DNA of 56,680 bases from CALXQW01 sp031553045. GTDB lineage: Bacteria; Verrucomicrobiota; Verrucomicrobiia; Opitutales; Intestinicryptomonadaceae. The notes under the pieces are model-generated. The model had not been told where the DNA came from. It was given only the letters and a program-made list of their open reading frames with translations, and did not search any database. The position numbers and the translations under genes are program-made. Positions 15,574 to 25,227 of this stretch are shown piece by piece. Each line of letters begins with the position of its first letter. The stretch's first letter is position 1. Location: assembly GCA_031553045.1 (NCBI GenBank), contig JAVBLZ010000008.1, positions 1 through 56,680 on the forward strand, read 5' to 3'.

Positions 15574-18500
15574 CCTGTAAATTTCTCCAACGCAAATTGT
15601 AACAGGGCCTAAAAGACCGGCTTTGATTGGCGTTTCTTTGCCGTCATAGCACTTCCAAATTGCCCAAGTTTTACGCTCTCTTTTTGCGGTCAATTCCGCA
15701 TTGCCGTACCAAGATGGAAATTCTGAAAGCCTGCCTATATTAAACATATTGCCTTTCATATCATACTTGGTGTCTTGCGGCAGATTTTCGTCGGCAATCA
15801 TGCGGTTAACCCAAGTGTTTGTAACGGAAATTTCAAGCAGGTTTTTCCCGACATTCACGAATTTTGTGATGTCAAATCTGAATGGATATGTCCAACATAT
15901 GCCCACCTCTTTGCCGTTTATGGCAAGCCTTGCAATGTTTGCAACTTCGCCCAAATCTAATGCGATAGATTTATTTGAATCTTTTAAATCTGCTGTAATT
16001 TCCAGCGTTGTTGAGTATTTTGCAGTGCCTGAAAAGTATTTAATTTCCTTTTCTTCGCAATCTGAAAAACTCTTAAGCTCTGTAAAATCTTTGCTGAAAT
16101 TTTCATTGAACGGCGTGGAAAAACTTACATTCCAAACCTTTGGTTTAAAGGCTATTGTCTGCGGGGTTGCGGAACTTATTTTACATTCTTTGCCGTTTAT
16201 TGACGCCGACAAATTTGGCATAAAAGAAATTAAGTCGTCATCTTTTCTATAAACGCTGTTTGGCGACAAATGCACGTTCTCCCCAGAGGAATCTTTTATT
16301 GAAGTAATTTTAAAGGCTTCCGCTTTATTTCTGAAAATTACAAATGTAGATTCAAAGGGGGCAAAATCAACGGGTATGCAGGTGTATCCGTCTTGCACAA
16401 AATAAGAGGGCGGCGGGTTTATTGAGCCGCTTTGGGCATCCCAAATTTCAGGGGTTTTATCCGCAACATTAAAACGCATGATACCCTTTGCGTTTTCCGT
16501 TTCGTAAAATGCGTTTGCGACAAAATAAATATCCATATCGCCATTTTTGCGGTGTATGAAATTCAGGTTCTTTTTGTGCTGGACAAACTTCCCGTTATTT
16601 AAGGTTTCAAAGAGGAAGTCTTTTTTCTTACCCTTTGAAAGAAGCGCTTTTTCAATATCGCCTGAAGTGTAATTGTTTTTTGAATCTTTCCAGATTTCTT
16701 GCGCAAGTTTTTGCCAGGCTTCAAAGTTTTTTGAAGTATCTTGCAGATTGTCTGGAGAAGTTGGCGCAGACCCTAAAATAGGCACTCCAGCGTCTTTGAA
16801 CGACTTTATTTTTTGCAGGTCTTTTAAAGACGCACTCCAGACATCTTGCGTAATCAGAAGTGAAAATTCCATCCCGCTTTCAAATTTAATTTTTCCGTCA
16901 ATAGCCTTGGCATCGCCTAAAAATGAGGGTATGCAAAGCTCATAATCATACCCTCTTATATTAACTGTGTTGGAATTTGCTGAAGAAAAAAGCTCATTGT
17001 CGCCGCTTATTAAATAGAGTATGTCGGCATAGGGTCTGCCTCTTTGTAATAGGTATTGGCTCTTTGCAACATAGCTTAACCAAGCTTTGGAATCTTTCCA
17101 CCAGACATTAGCTCTGCCAAAGTGCGTACCGTATCTGCCGAGAGAAAACCCAGGCATTAAGTCATTGGGTTGGTGTGCGCTTGTGTGGAATACAAAACGG
17201 TTGAGGCCTCTGGCAAATGCCATGTCGCCAAAGGGTTTGAGCGTCATGGGGTGGGCTGTCCAGCGTGCGCTGTCGTCTCTTGCCGTAAAAGATTCCGCAC
17301 CCATAACTCTGCGTCCTGTGATGTGGGCGGGAGAGCTCATCTTCTTTAATTGCGAATGTCCGTGCAAATTTTTTGTGAGCCAAAATTCGGACATATTTAC
17401 GTCCACATTGCCTGCTGCCTCAAGCTCGTTAAAGATGTAGCCCACATAGGTTTCGGCATAAAGGACCATATTATTTTCATTGGCGATTTTTTTGATTTCC
17501 CCAAAATAATTTTGCGAGCAAAGTTCGTTAGCGGTTTTTCTGTAATCGCAAAGAAATGCGTTGCTGACTTGGGCGGATTCTATCACCCTGCCTGTGAGCA
17601 CGGGCAAAAAGGGGCGCATATCATAGGCTCTTGAATTTAAAAAGTACTCGGGAAATTTTTGCGTCCAACCCTGAAAACCGACTTCCCAACTGTCCAAAAG
17701 TATTCCATTGAAGGCTTTTCCCAGATATTTTTTTGATTCTTTAAAAGTTCTGCCCAAACTTTTTTCTATATGATAGCGCACAAATTCTTTTTCAAATTTA
17801 TCTATTTCAAGACCGTGGCCTTCTGGCTGGGCTGGGTGGTTTTTAGCGCCCGTTGAAGTATAGCCCATTCTCAAGACAGTCCACTTGCCCTGCGGTATTT
17901 TACAAGTAAGCTTGCCATCTTTAGAGAGGTTTTTTGATATGTCTATACATTGCTTTGGGTCTATAGCGCCTGCGTTGGAAGCCTCAACGGATGTGTCTGG
18001 AGATGCAAAATTTATTCCATTTTTTAACGCCTTTGATTGATGCAAGGACAGCCTGTTTTTATCAGACAAACTGAAGTATTTTTCAAAATCTAATTTTGCG
18101 TCGGCAGATAAAATTTTTGCCTCAAGTTTGAAATATTTTGCGGTTTTTCTATTAAAAGCTATGTCTGTAAATTTGCTTCTAGACCTGCCCTTAAATTCAA
18201 AATTCCCAAGTTCTTCAAAACTTTTACCGTCTTGCGATGCGTAGATTTTGCCCTGCATTGCAAGAGTGTCTGAGAATTTGCTTATCGTTAAAAGCCTTCT
18301 TGAAACGCTCTCTTGAAATTCAAAAATTATAGAAAGTTCCAAACTACTTTTTTTGTCAGTTTTTTTGCAAGTGATTGTTGGTTTTAAGGTATCTGAATTT
18401 TCTTGCGGCAGCAAAAAAACCGCCAAGTCTTCATAATAATCTTCATGAATTTCTTTTGGTTTGGGAATGAGCCCTTCAAAGTTTTTCCCGCCCTCAATAT

Positions 18501-18951
18501 CGAGTTCGGACCACACCAGCATTTTCATGCTTTTTTCAGGGGATACCCAAGGGCCGCCGCTATTTGCCCAGCCGTCTGAATTCATGATTGCAAATTCCAA
18601 ACCGTATTCGTCCGCCTTTTGTATGGCGTAGTTCACGTAGTCAAACCAGTCTTCAGAATGGAAGCGCAGATGCGCCGGCGGCACGTACATATTTGCATTG
18701 AGCAGTTGCACGCCGCCAATGCCGGATTCTTTGAAAGATTTAAAATCTTTTTCTATGCCATCTTTGCTGACAGAGCCGTTAATCCAATGCCACCAAGTAA
18801 GAGGTTTTGCGCTGTTGGGCGGGGTTTCAAACCCAGCCTTCAGCTCGTCGGCGTTTAAAGGCTTTTCATCCAAACTGTTTGCGCCGTTATAGACAGCAAG
18901 GAGCTTTAATGCTGATACGCAAAGCAGGCTTAATAAAATTTTTTTACTCAT
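15565..18951 (-). CDS. Secreted GH106-type alpha-L-rhamnosidase
   Basis: 1128 residues with a signal peptide (MSKKILLSLLCVSALKLLAVY). The N-terminal domain begins TWWHWINGSVSKDGIEKDF, then GIGGVQLLNAN, the GH106 opening. It continues with MNSDGWANSGGPWV, LLDSWEVGFQGW (acidic residues of the active-site barrel), AETYVGY, MSEFWL and FHTSAHQPNDLMPGFSLGR. The C-terminus (about residues 1000-1128) is a jelly-roll with IARLAINGKEVGICW, typical of these enzymes' carbohydrate-binding module. It would release rhamnose from plant or bacterial polysaccharides outside the cytoplasm. It is the last gene of the reverse run panC-nadB-apt, though the 32-base gap and unrelated function suggest chance co-transcription. 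Confidence 0.87.
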   Translation of the reverse strand: MSKKILLSLLCVSALKLLAVYNGANSLDEKPLNADELKAGFETPPNSAKPLTWWHWINGSVSKDGIEKDFKSFKESGIGGVQLLNANMYVPPAHLRFHSEDWFDYVNYAIQKADEYGLEFAIMNSDGWANSGGPWVSPEKSMKMLVWSELDIEGGKNFEGLIPKPKEIHEDYYEDLAVFLLPQENSDTLKPTITCKKTDKKSSLELSIIFEFQESVSRRLLTISKFSDTLAMQGKIYASQDGKSFEELGNFEFKGRSRSKFTDIAFNRKTAKYFKLEAKILSADAKLDFEKYFSLSDKNRLSLHQSKALKNGINFASPDTSVEASNAGAIDPKQCIDISKNLSKDGKLTCKIPQGKWTVLRMGYTSTGAKNHPAQPEGHGLEIDKFEKEFVRYHIEKSLGRTFKESKKYLGKAFNGILLDSWEVGFQGWTQKFPEYFLNSRAYDMRPFLPVLTGRVIESAQVSNAFLCDYRKTANELCSQNYFGEIKKIANENNMVLYAETYVGYIFNELEAAGNVDVNMSEFWLTKNLHGHSQLKKMSSPAHITGRRVMGAESFTARDDSARWTAHPMTLKPFGDMAFARGLNRFVFHTSAHQPNDLMPGFSLGRYGTHFGRANVWWKDSKAWLSYVAKSQYLLQRGRPYADILYLISGDNELFSSANSNTVNIRGYDYELCIPSFLGDAKAIDGKIKFESGMEFSLLITQDVWSASLKDLQKIKSFKDAGVPILGSAPTSPDNLQDTSKNFEAWQKLAQEIWKDSKNNYTSGDIEKALLSKGKKKDFLFETLNNGKFVQHKKNLNFIHRKNGDMDIYFVANAFYETENAKGIMRFNVADKTPEIWDAQSGSINPPPSYFVQDGYTCIPVDFAPFESTFVIFRNKAEAFKITSIKDSSGENVHLSPNSVYRKDDDLISFMPNLSASINGKECKISSATPQTIAFKPKVWNVSFSTPFNENFSKDFTELKSFSDCEEKEIKYFSGTAKYSTTLEITADLKDSNKSIALDLGEVANIARLAINGKEVGICWTYPFRFDITKFVNVGKNLLEISVTNTWVNRMIADENLPQDTKYDMKGNMFNIGRLSEFPSWYGNAELTAKRERKTWAIWKCYDGKETPIKAGLLGPVTICVGEIYRLN

Positions 18952-18982
18952 GCCTCAAATTATGGACAGGCAAAATGAGTTT

Positions 18983-19495
18983 TCAAGCAACTATTATTGA
19001 TATGATAGGGCAGCAGTCTATTTTTTCACGACCCTTCAGGAATGCCAGTTCCAAAAAAAACGTACAACATACGGGCGTTGCGCCCAAATCTTTTGCAAGT
19101 TTACACATGCCTTCTGCCGTTCCGCCAGTTGCAAGAATGTCGTCTAAGATAATAACCTTGTCGCCCTCCGACAATGCGTCTTTGTGCATGAATAAAGATT
19201 CTTTGCCGTACTCAAGTTCAACTTCCACGCTGACTGTTTCTCTGGGCAATTTCCCCTTTTTTCTGACGGGTATAAAGGGCAGACCCATTTTATGAGCTAT
19301 TGCGCTTGCAAAGAAAAACCCCCTCGATTCCGCCGCCATGATTTTTGTGCCGCCAAGGTTTTTTAGTTTTTCCGACCACAAATCTATGGCATTTTTATAA
19401 GCCTCAGGTGAGGCAAGAAGTGGGGTTATATCTTTAAAAACCACGCCTTCCTTGGGCCAGTTGGGGATGTCGTAAATATATTTTTCGAGATTCAT
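18983..19495 (-). CDS. apt: Adenine phosphoribosyltransferase
   Basis: 170 residues, normal length. It converts adenine and PRPP to AMP and pyrophosphate in purine salvage. The start IYDIPNWPKEGVVFKDITPL is the Apt signature. AAESRGFFF and KKGKLPRETVSVEVELEYG follow, and the PRPP loop is VIILDDILATGGTA. It is 12 bases downstream of nadB on the same strand and shares its transcript, linking adenine salvage to NAD and pantothenate synthesis genes. Confidence 0.97.
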   Translation of the reverse strand: MNLEKYIYDIPNWPKEGVVFKDITPLLASPEAYKNAIDLWSEKLKNLGGTKIMAAESRGFFFASAIAHKMGLPFIPVRKKGKLPRETVSVEVELEYGKESLFMHKDALSEGDKVIILDDILATGGTAEGMCKLAKDLGATPVCCTFFLELAFLKGREKIDCCPIISIIVA

Positions 19496-19507
19496 TTTTT
19501 TAACCTT

Positions 19508-21106
19508 TTATTTAATATTTTCAAAATTTTCTTCAAGCTGCAAAAGTGTGTCCTGCGGGTTGGGAAGCTTGTTGGGATAATCGGTGGTGTAGTGTAAGCC
19601 CCTGCTTTCTTTGCGCATGATAGCGCAGCAAACAATCAGTTTAGACACCAGTATCATGTTGCGTGTTTCAAGCAAATTGGGCTCTATTTTAAAATTCCAA
19701 TAATAGTCGTTGATTTCTTTTTCAAGATTTGAAATGCGTTTCATTGCCCATTGCAGACGTTTGTCTGTGCGCACAATACACACATAGTCCCACATTGTGC
19801 GCTTGAGCTCCTCTTGATTGTGTAAAAGTATGACTCTTTCGTCAGGCAACTTTGTGTTGTCATCAATCCATTCAGGGATGTCTGACTTTTCTTTGGGGCA
19901 GGTTTTAAGATAGGCGTCTATTGCAAGCGATGCGTTGTTTGAAAGCACAAGCGCTTCAAGCAATGAATTGCTTGCAAGCCTGTTTGCGCCGTGCAGCCCC
20001 GTGCAGGCAACTTCTCCGCAGGCGTACAAGCCCTCTACATTTGTGGATGAATCAATATTCGTAACCACGCCGCCGCATATGTAGTGAGCCGCAGGCACAA
20101 CGGGGATGTAGTCTTTGGATATGTCTATGCCGTTTTCTATGCAATGATTGTATATCAGGGGGAATCTGTCTTGCAGTGTTTGCCTTGAAAGCTTTGTGAT
20201 GTCTAACCAAACGTGTGCCGAACCCAGTTTTTTCATCTCGCTGTCTATCGCCCTTGCGACGATGTCTCTTGGCGCCAAATCCGCCCGCTTGTCATAAGAC
20301 TTCATGAAGGCTACGCCATTCATATTTCTGAGTATTGCGCCTTCGCCCCTTACCGCTTCAGAAATTAAAAATCTTTGCGAGGTTGTGGAATAAAGGGCTG
20401 TGGGGTGGAACTGTATAAACTCAAGGTTTGAGACTTTTGCGCCCGCCCTGTACGCCATTGCGATACCGTCGGCGGTGGCTATGTCGGGGTTTGTGGTGTA
20501 AAGATAAACACAGCCCACGCCGCCGGAAGCCAGCACTATGGCGTTGGTTTTAAAGCTTAGTATTTTTTCAGACAATTTATCAAATACGTAAAGCCCCACG
20601 ACACGTTTTTCCGTGCCGCCCAATTTTTTATCTGTGATAAAGTCTATTGCGTAGTGATGCTCAAACACTCTTATATTTTTTTGAGCCTCCACCGCTTTTA
20701 CCAATGCAGATTCTATTGCCTGCCCCGTAAAATCTTTGACATGCAAAATCCTGCGCTTTGAATGCCCGCCTTCTTTACCCAAAGAGATGTTGCCGTTTTC
20801 AAGATTGGTAAAATCTACGCCAATTTTAATCAGCTCCTCAATTTGTTTCGGACCGTTGCGGACTATGTTTTCAACGACATCTTTTTTGCAAAGACCGTCT
20901 CCGGCAATCATAGTGTCGCTGACGTGCAAGGCAAAATCATCGGAAGAACTTGTAACGCTGGCAATGCCGCCTTGGGCGTGATTGGTGTTTGTGTCAGAAC
21001 AATTTTTTTTTGTTACAACCGCCACGCTATGCCCCATACGGGCGCACTTTAGTGCGGCACTCAAACCCGCAATTCCACTGCCTATGACGATTATGTCAAA
21101 GTCCAT
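19508..21106 (-). CDS. nadB: L-aspartate oxidase
   Basis: 532 residues. A flavoenzyme making iminoaspartate from aspartate, the first step of de novo NAD synthesis. The FAD-binding start is DIIVIGSGIAGLSAALKC, followed by TNTNHAQGGIAS, EFIQFHPTALY, SEAVRGEGA and DLAPRDIVARAI, and the C-terminal helical domain has DKRLQWAMKRI. LDEW-type variants of the family differ slightly but all core residues look present. Its start shares a base with the panC stop, so the two are coupled. nadA and nadC are not in the window. Confidence 0.95.
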   Translation of the reverse strand: MDFDIIVIGSGIAGLSAALKCARMGHSVAVVTKKNCSDTNTNHAQGGIASVTSSSDDFALHVSDTMIAGDGLCKKDVVENIVRNGPKQIEELIKIGVDFTNLENGNISLGKEGGHSKRRILHVKDFTGQAIESALVKAVEAQKNIRVFEHHYAIDFITDKKLGGTEKRVVGLYVFDKLSEKILSFKTNAIVLASGGVGCVYLYTTNPDIATADGIAMAYRAGAKVSNLEFIQFHPTALYSTTSQRFLISEAVRGEGAILRNMNGVAFMKSYDKRADLAPRDIVARAIDSEMKKLGSAHVWLDITKLSRQTLQDRFPLIYNHCIENGIDISKDYIPVVPAAHYICGGVVTNIDSSTNVEGLYACGEVACTGLHGANRLASNSLLEALVLSNNASLAIDAYLKTCPKEKSDIPEWIDDNTKLPDERVILLHNQEELKRTMWDYVCIVRTDKRLQWAMKRISNLEKEINDYYWNFKIEPNLLETRNMILVSKLIVCCAIMRKESRGLHYTTDYPNKLPNPQDTLLQLEENFENIK

Positions 21107-21945
21107 TATATTTCCAGATTGTCAATGAGTCTTGTCTGACCGTACCAAACTGCGACAGAAATCCTGCATTTACCGGGCGTGATAGTGTTGACGGGAAGGG
21201 ACGTGAGCCTGTCAACGACTTCCGTATATATAACCCTTGTCTTGGGGTTTGAGACCGCATTTATGACGGTGGTTTTAACCCTGTCAACATTGGTGCAGTT
21301 TTCATCAACAAGTTTTTTGCCCGCCAAAAGGGCTTCATAAATGCGCTTTGCGGCGTTGCGCTCAAGAGGGTCAAGGTAATTGTTTCTGGAAGACATCGCA
21401 AGCCCGGAATCTTCGCGGATTATTGGGGCTTCTATAATTTCAACGCCCATGAATAAATCCCTGACCATGCGCCTGATTATGGCAACTTGTTGGGCGTCTT
21501 TGATGCCAAACACGGCTTTGTCGGCGGCGGTTATGTTGAAAAGTATTGCAACCACTGTCGCCACTCCCTGGAAAAGCTTGGGGCGGGATACTCCGCAGAG
21601 GTGCTTGCTTATTTGGTCTTCATGGATATGCGTTGAAGCGTCGCTCAAATATATGTCTTCATTATTTGGGGTGAATACGACGTCGGCACCCGTTGTGCGG
21701 CAGGCTTCCAAATCTTTTTCAAGTGTCCTTGGATATTTTGAAAAATCCTCATTTGCGCCAAACTGCGTCGGATTTACGAATATGGAAACAACGCAGATAT
21801 CCCCATTTTGCTTTGCAATCTTTATTAAACTAAGGTGCCCCTCATGAAGGGCGCCCATGGTGGGCACTAAGACTATGGATTTGCCTTCAGCGTGCGCAGA
21901 TTTTGAAAAATCCCGCATTTCTTGTGGTGAAGATATGATTTTCAT
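21106..21945 (-). CDS. panC: Pantothenate synthetase
   Basis: 279 residues. It condenses pantoate and beta-alanine with ATP to give pantothenate, the coenzyme A precursor. The nucleotidyl-transfer motif is PTMGALHEGHLSLI with His34-Glu-Gly-His37. VSIFVNPTQFG, then EDFSKYPR, then GIKDAQQVAIIRRMVRDL, IREDSGLAMSSRN and the C-terminal lobe follow. First gene of the reverse run panC-nadB-apt; a 69-base intergenic region separates it from the divergent dapL. Confidence 0.97.
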   Translation of the reverse strand: MKIISSPQEMRDFSKSAHAEGKSIVLVPTMGALHEGHLSLIKIAKQNGDICVVSIFVNPTQFGANEDFSKYPRTLEKDLEACRTTGADVVFTPNNEDIYLSDASTHIHEDQISKHLCGVSRPKLFQGVATVVAILFNITAADKAVFGIKDAQQVAIIRRMVRDLFMGVEIIEAPIIREDSGLAMSSRNNYLDPLERNAAKRIYEALLAGKKLVDENCTNVDRVKTTVINAVSNPKTRVIYTEVVDRLTSLPVNTITPGKCRISVAVWYGQTRLIDNLEI

Positions 21946-22014
21946 TGATTTTGCAAAAATAGTGATTTTTCTAAAGTGTTAACAATTTTCAGAAAAAATC
22001 AAACAATATAAATT

Positions 22015-23262
22015 ATGAGCGACACTTATCTACAAAAATTATTTGCCGAACGTATAGGCGGCGTCAACTACGGCAAGAGCACTGCCATATATAAGTTTGA
22101 GAAAATCAAGCGCGCCAAAGCGGCGGCAAAAAAAGCAAAGCCCGATGTTGCGCTTATCGACATGGGCGTGGGCGAACCCGATGAAATGGCATTCCCCCAA
22201 GTTATAGAGGCGCTCACCCTTGAAGCCAACAAGCCTGAAAACAGAGGCTATGCAGACAATGGCGGTCCAATATTTAAGGCGGCAGTGGCAAAATATATGA
22301 AAGAGCAGTTTGGCGTAACGTTAGATGCTGACACGCAGGTTTTGCATACCATAGGTTCAAAATCCGCCCTCAGCATTTTGCCCGCTTGTTTCATCAATGA
22401 AAAAGACATTGTGATTATGACCACACCGGGGTATCCCGTCTTTGGCACGCACGCAAAGTATTACGGTGGAGAGGTGTATAACATACAGCTTAAAGCGGAA
22501 AATAATTTCCTCCCCGATTTGGACAGTGTGCCGCAAGACGTGTTATCTAGGGCAAAAGCCATAGTGGTCAATTACCCCAACAACCCCACTGGCGCAAGCG
22601 CAACTCTGGATTTCTTCAAAAAACTCGTAGATTTTGCGAAGAAAAACTCCCTCGTCGTGATTTCCGATGCGGCGTATTCCGCCTTGGTTTTTGAAGGCTC
22701 TCCAATCTCGATTCTTCAGGTTGAGGGCGCAATGGATGTTGCTATTGAGCTGCATTCTCTTTCTAAAAGCCACAACATGACGGGTTGGCGTATTGGCTGG
22801 GTTTGCGGCAATCCGCTTTTGGTCAAGGCGTTTGGCGACGTAAAAGACAATACCGATTCTGGGCAATTTTTGGCAATCCAAAACGCTGCGGCAAAGGGTC
22901 TGGAAAATCCTGGGATTACAAAGGAAATTTCCGCAAAGTATTCCAGACGCATGGATTTGCTCATAGCCGCCCTGAAAGACTGCGGTTTTCAAAATCTTAA
23001 AAAACCCAATGGTAGTTTCTTCCTTTATACAAAAGCGCCAAAGGCAGCCGTTATGGCGGACGGCAAGCGCATAGAGTTTGAAAGCGGCGAAGCATTCAGC
23101 CAGTGGATGATTACCGAACTCTTAATCAGCACCGTACCTTGGGACGATGCAGGCGCTTTTGTGCGGTTCTCTGTTACATTTGTGGCGCACGGCGTGCTCG
23201 CTGAAAAAGACGTGATTGCCGAAATCAAAAAACGCATGGGCGCTTGTAAGTTTGAGTTTTAA
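22015..23262 (+). CDS. dapL: LL-diaminopimelate aminotransferase
   Basis: 415 residues, class I/II PLP aminotransferase. It converts tetrahydrodipicolinate directly to LL-diaminopimelate, for lysine and peptidoglycan, in one step. The N-terminus carries IDMGVGEPDEMAFP, then RGYADNGG. The PLP site includes YPNNPTGA, SDAAYSALVF and Lys251 in HSLSKSHNMTGWRIGW. DapL occurs in plants, Chlamydiae and Verrucomicrobia, which fits the proposed host. It heads a forward operon with purU 4 bases downstream. A general aromatic or alanine aminotransferase is the alternative, but the N-terminal motif favours DapL. Confidence 0.88.
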   Translation: MSDTYLQKLFAERIGGVNYGKSTAIYKFEKIKRAKAAAKKAKPDVALIDMGVGEPDEMAFPQVIEALTLEANKPENRGYADNGGPIFKAAVAKYMKEQFGVTLDADTQVLHTIGSKSALSILPACFINEKDIVIMTTPGYPVFGTHAKYYGGEVYNIQLKAENNFLPDLDSVPQDVLSRAKAIVVNYPNNPTGASATLDFFKKLVDFAKKNSLVVISDAAYSALVFEGSPISILQVEGAMDVAIELHSLSKSHNMTGWRIGWVCGNPLLVKAFGDVKDNTDSGQFLAIQNAAAKGLENPGITKEISAKYSRRMDLLIAALKDCGFQNLKKPNGSFFLYTKAPKAAVMADGKRIEFESGEAFSQWMITELLISTVPWDDAGAFVRFSVTFVAHGVLAEKDVIAEIKKRMGACKFEF

Positions 23263-23266
23263 GATT

Positions 23267-24121
23267 ATGGATTCTTCAGTGCGCATTACAGCTCTTTTGC
23301 ACGGTCCCGACAAAGCGGGGCTTGTGGCAAGGGTGTCTGGTTGGATTTACGCCAGAGGCGGCAATATCTTGCATGCAGACCAGCATAGAGACAAAGAACG
23401 CCAGATATTTTTCCAGCGCATAGAGTGGTTTCCTGCCGGTAATGTTGACGATGAAATGCGCCTGTTTAGAGCTCTTGCAGAGGGTGAGCTTGGCATGAAG
23501 ACAACGTTGAGCGTATCCACGCATAAACCAAAAATTGCAATAATGGTTTCGCAATTTGAGCATTGTTTTTATGACATTCTCTCTCGCAAAGAAATTGGGG
23601 AATTTAATTGCGATATAGCCTGTGTAATTTCCAATCATGATAAATTACGCAAAGTTGCTGAGACGTTTGGGTTGCCTTACAACTATCTGCCAATCAATAA
23701 AGAAACAAAACCTGCGGTAGAGGCAAAAGAACTAGAGATTGTCAAAGAAAGCGGTGCGGAACTTGTTGTAATGGCAAGATACATGCAGATTTTAAGCGAT
23801 GACTTTTTGCAGAAATGTAATGTGCCTGTCATAAATATACATCATAGTTTTCTACCCGCTTTTGCTGGGGCAAAGCCTTATCATCAGGCTTATGAAAGGG
23901 GGGTAAAGCTGATTGGCGCTACTGCGCATTACGCCACCGCCGATTTGGACGAAGGCCCGATAATTGCTCAAGATGTCGTAAAAATAACGCATAGAGACAA
24001 TGTTGAAACCTTAATCAGGAAGGGTAGGGAGCTTGAAAAAACCGTCTTGGCTTCCGCCATACGGTGTCATTTAGAGACTCGTATTTTAGCTTACGAAAAT
24101 AAGACGGTGGTCTTTGATTGA
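23267..24121 (+). CDS. purU: Formyltetrahydrofolate deformylase
   Basis: 284 residues from ATG 23267. An earlier ATG lies inside dapL and is unlikely. It hydrolyses 10-formyl-THF to formate and THF, balancing one-carbon pools and feeding PurT. An N-terminal ACT domain (ITALLHGPDKAGLVARVSGW) is followed by the formyltransferase domain: NIHHSFLPAFAGAKPYHQAY and GATAHYATADLDEGPII, which carry the catalytic Asn, His and Asp. It lies between dapL and the Nudix gene in a run with gaps of 1-4 bases. Confidence 0.95.
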   Translation: MDSSVRITALLHGPDKAGLVARVSGWIYARGGNILHADQHRDKERQIFFQRIEWFPAGNVDDEMRLFRALAEGELGMKTTLSVSTHKPKIAIMVSQFEHCFYDILSRKEIGEFNCDIACVISNHDKLRKVAETFGLPYNYLPINKETKPAVEAKELEIVKESGAELVVMARYMQILSDDFLQKCNVPVINIHHSFLPAFAGAKPYHQAYERGVKLIGATAHYATADLDEGPIIAQDVVKITHRDNVETLIRKGRELEKTVLASAIRCHLETRILAYENKTVVFD

Positions 24122-24122
24122 T

Positions 24123-24617
24123 ATGTCTGAGTTGCCTTATAAAATCAGCGTTTTGGTTTTTGTAAAAGATGAAAACTCACGCCTGCTTTTGATTGAAAGA
24201 GCAAAAGAACCAAACAAAGGCTGTTGGAGTCCTATCGGCGGCAAGCTTGAAATGCAAAGCGGGGAATCGCCATTTGAATGCGCCCTGCGGGAGACCAAGG
24301 AGGAAATCGGCCTTGAAGTTAAGCCTGAAGATATGCACCTTTTTTGCATGGTTGCTGAAAAATCTTACGAGGGCAAAGCTCATTGGTTGATGTTCCTTTT
24401 TGATTGCAAAAAACCGCTTGAGGCTTTGCCAAAAAATATAGACGAAGGCGGCTTCAAGTTTTTTTCAAGAGAAGAAATAAACTCTTTGCGCATCCCCGAC
24501 ACTGATAAACAGATACTCTGGAACTGCTACGACAATTTTAGGGAAGGCTTCACAGCAATTTCCGTCGATTGTGCTGCGGGCGGCAAATTGGAATTTAAAA
24601 TAGAACAACAAATATAG
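24123..24617 (+). CDS. Nudix hydrolase
   Basis: 164 residues from ATG 24123. A TTG nine bases earlier is possible but overlaps the purU stop. The complete Nudix box G-x5-E-x7-RE-x2-EE-x-G is visible as GGKLEMQSGES then CALRETKEEIGLE. It would hydrolyse a nucleoside diphosphate linked to another group, such as damaged (d)NTPs or ADP-ribose; the exact substrate is not evident. It is cotranscribed with purU and pyrE, so a nucleotide-pool cleaning role is reasonable. Confidence 0.9.
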   Translation: MSELPYKISVLVFVKDENSRLLLIERAKEPNKGCWSPIGGKLEMQSGESPFECALRETKEEIGLEVKPEDMHLFCMVAEKSYEGKAHWLMFLFDCKKPLEALPKNIDEGGFKFFSREEINSLRIPDTDKQILWNCYDNFREGFTAISVDCAAGGKLEFKIEQQI

Positions 24618-24619
24618 TT

Positions 24620-25189
24620 ATGGAAAATCAGAACGAAAAAATTTTAAACATATTCCGTGAAACCAAGGCGCTTTTGGAGGGGCACTTCATTCTAAGAAGC
24701 GGTCTGCATAGCGGGCACTTTTTCCAGTGCGCCAGAGTTTGCGAGCATCTAGACAGGGTTTCTGAACTTGTTGAACTGCTCATAAAAAAAATTGACGCTT
24801 CAAAGATAGACACTGTGTTAGCACCTGCAATGGGCGGCTTGGTCTTGGGGCAAGAGGTTGCCAGACAGCTTAAAAAACGCTTTATATTCGCCGAAAAAGT
24901 GGACGGCAATTTGGCGTTGCGCCGTAACTTTGCAATTTCAAAAGGTGAACGCTTTCTGATTGTGGAAGACGTTATAACAAGAGGAGGCAGGGTGAATGAA
25001 TGTATAGACATCATACGTACTCACGGCGGGAACGCCGCCATGCTGGCGGTTTTGGTTGACCGCTCTCAGGGCAAGGCAAGCTTTGATATTCCTCAGGTAA
25101 GCCTTCTTGAAATGTCATTCCCGACTTATGAGGCGGACAAACTCCCGCCGGAACTTGCGAATCTGCCCGCAGAGCACCCCGGTTCATAA
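24620..25189 (+). CDS. pyrE: Orotate phosphoribosyltransferase
   Basis: 189 residues. It joins orotate and PRPP to give OMP in pyrimidine synthesis. The start has LLEGHFILRSGLHSGHFFQC, then VLAPAMGGLVLGQEVARQL and FAEKVDGNLALRR, and the PRPP loop is FLIVEDVITRGGRV. The length is normal for PyrE of this group. It lies 2 bases after the Nudix gene and 38 bases before the esterase gene. Confidence 0.95.
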   Translation: MENQNEKILNIFRETKALLEGHFILRSGLHSGHFFQCARVCEHLDRVSELVELLIKKIDASKIDTVLAPAMGGLVLGQEVARQLKKRFIFAEKVDGNLALRRNFAISKGERFLIVEDVITRGGRVNECIDIIRTHGGNAAMLAVLVDRSQGKASFDIPQVSLLEMSFPTYEADKLPPELANLPAEHPGS

Positions 25190-25227
25190 ATACTTTAGCG
25201 GTAAAAAAAATCTTTAACAATAGTGCC

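Noticed and set aside
21946..22014. A strong operator between panC and dapL (TGATTTTTCT...AGAAAAAATCA)
   Set aside because: The inverted arms are imperfect and AT-rich with a 19-base gap, which is not distinguishable from chance in this composition.
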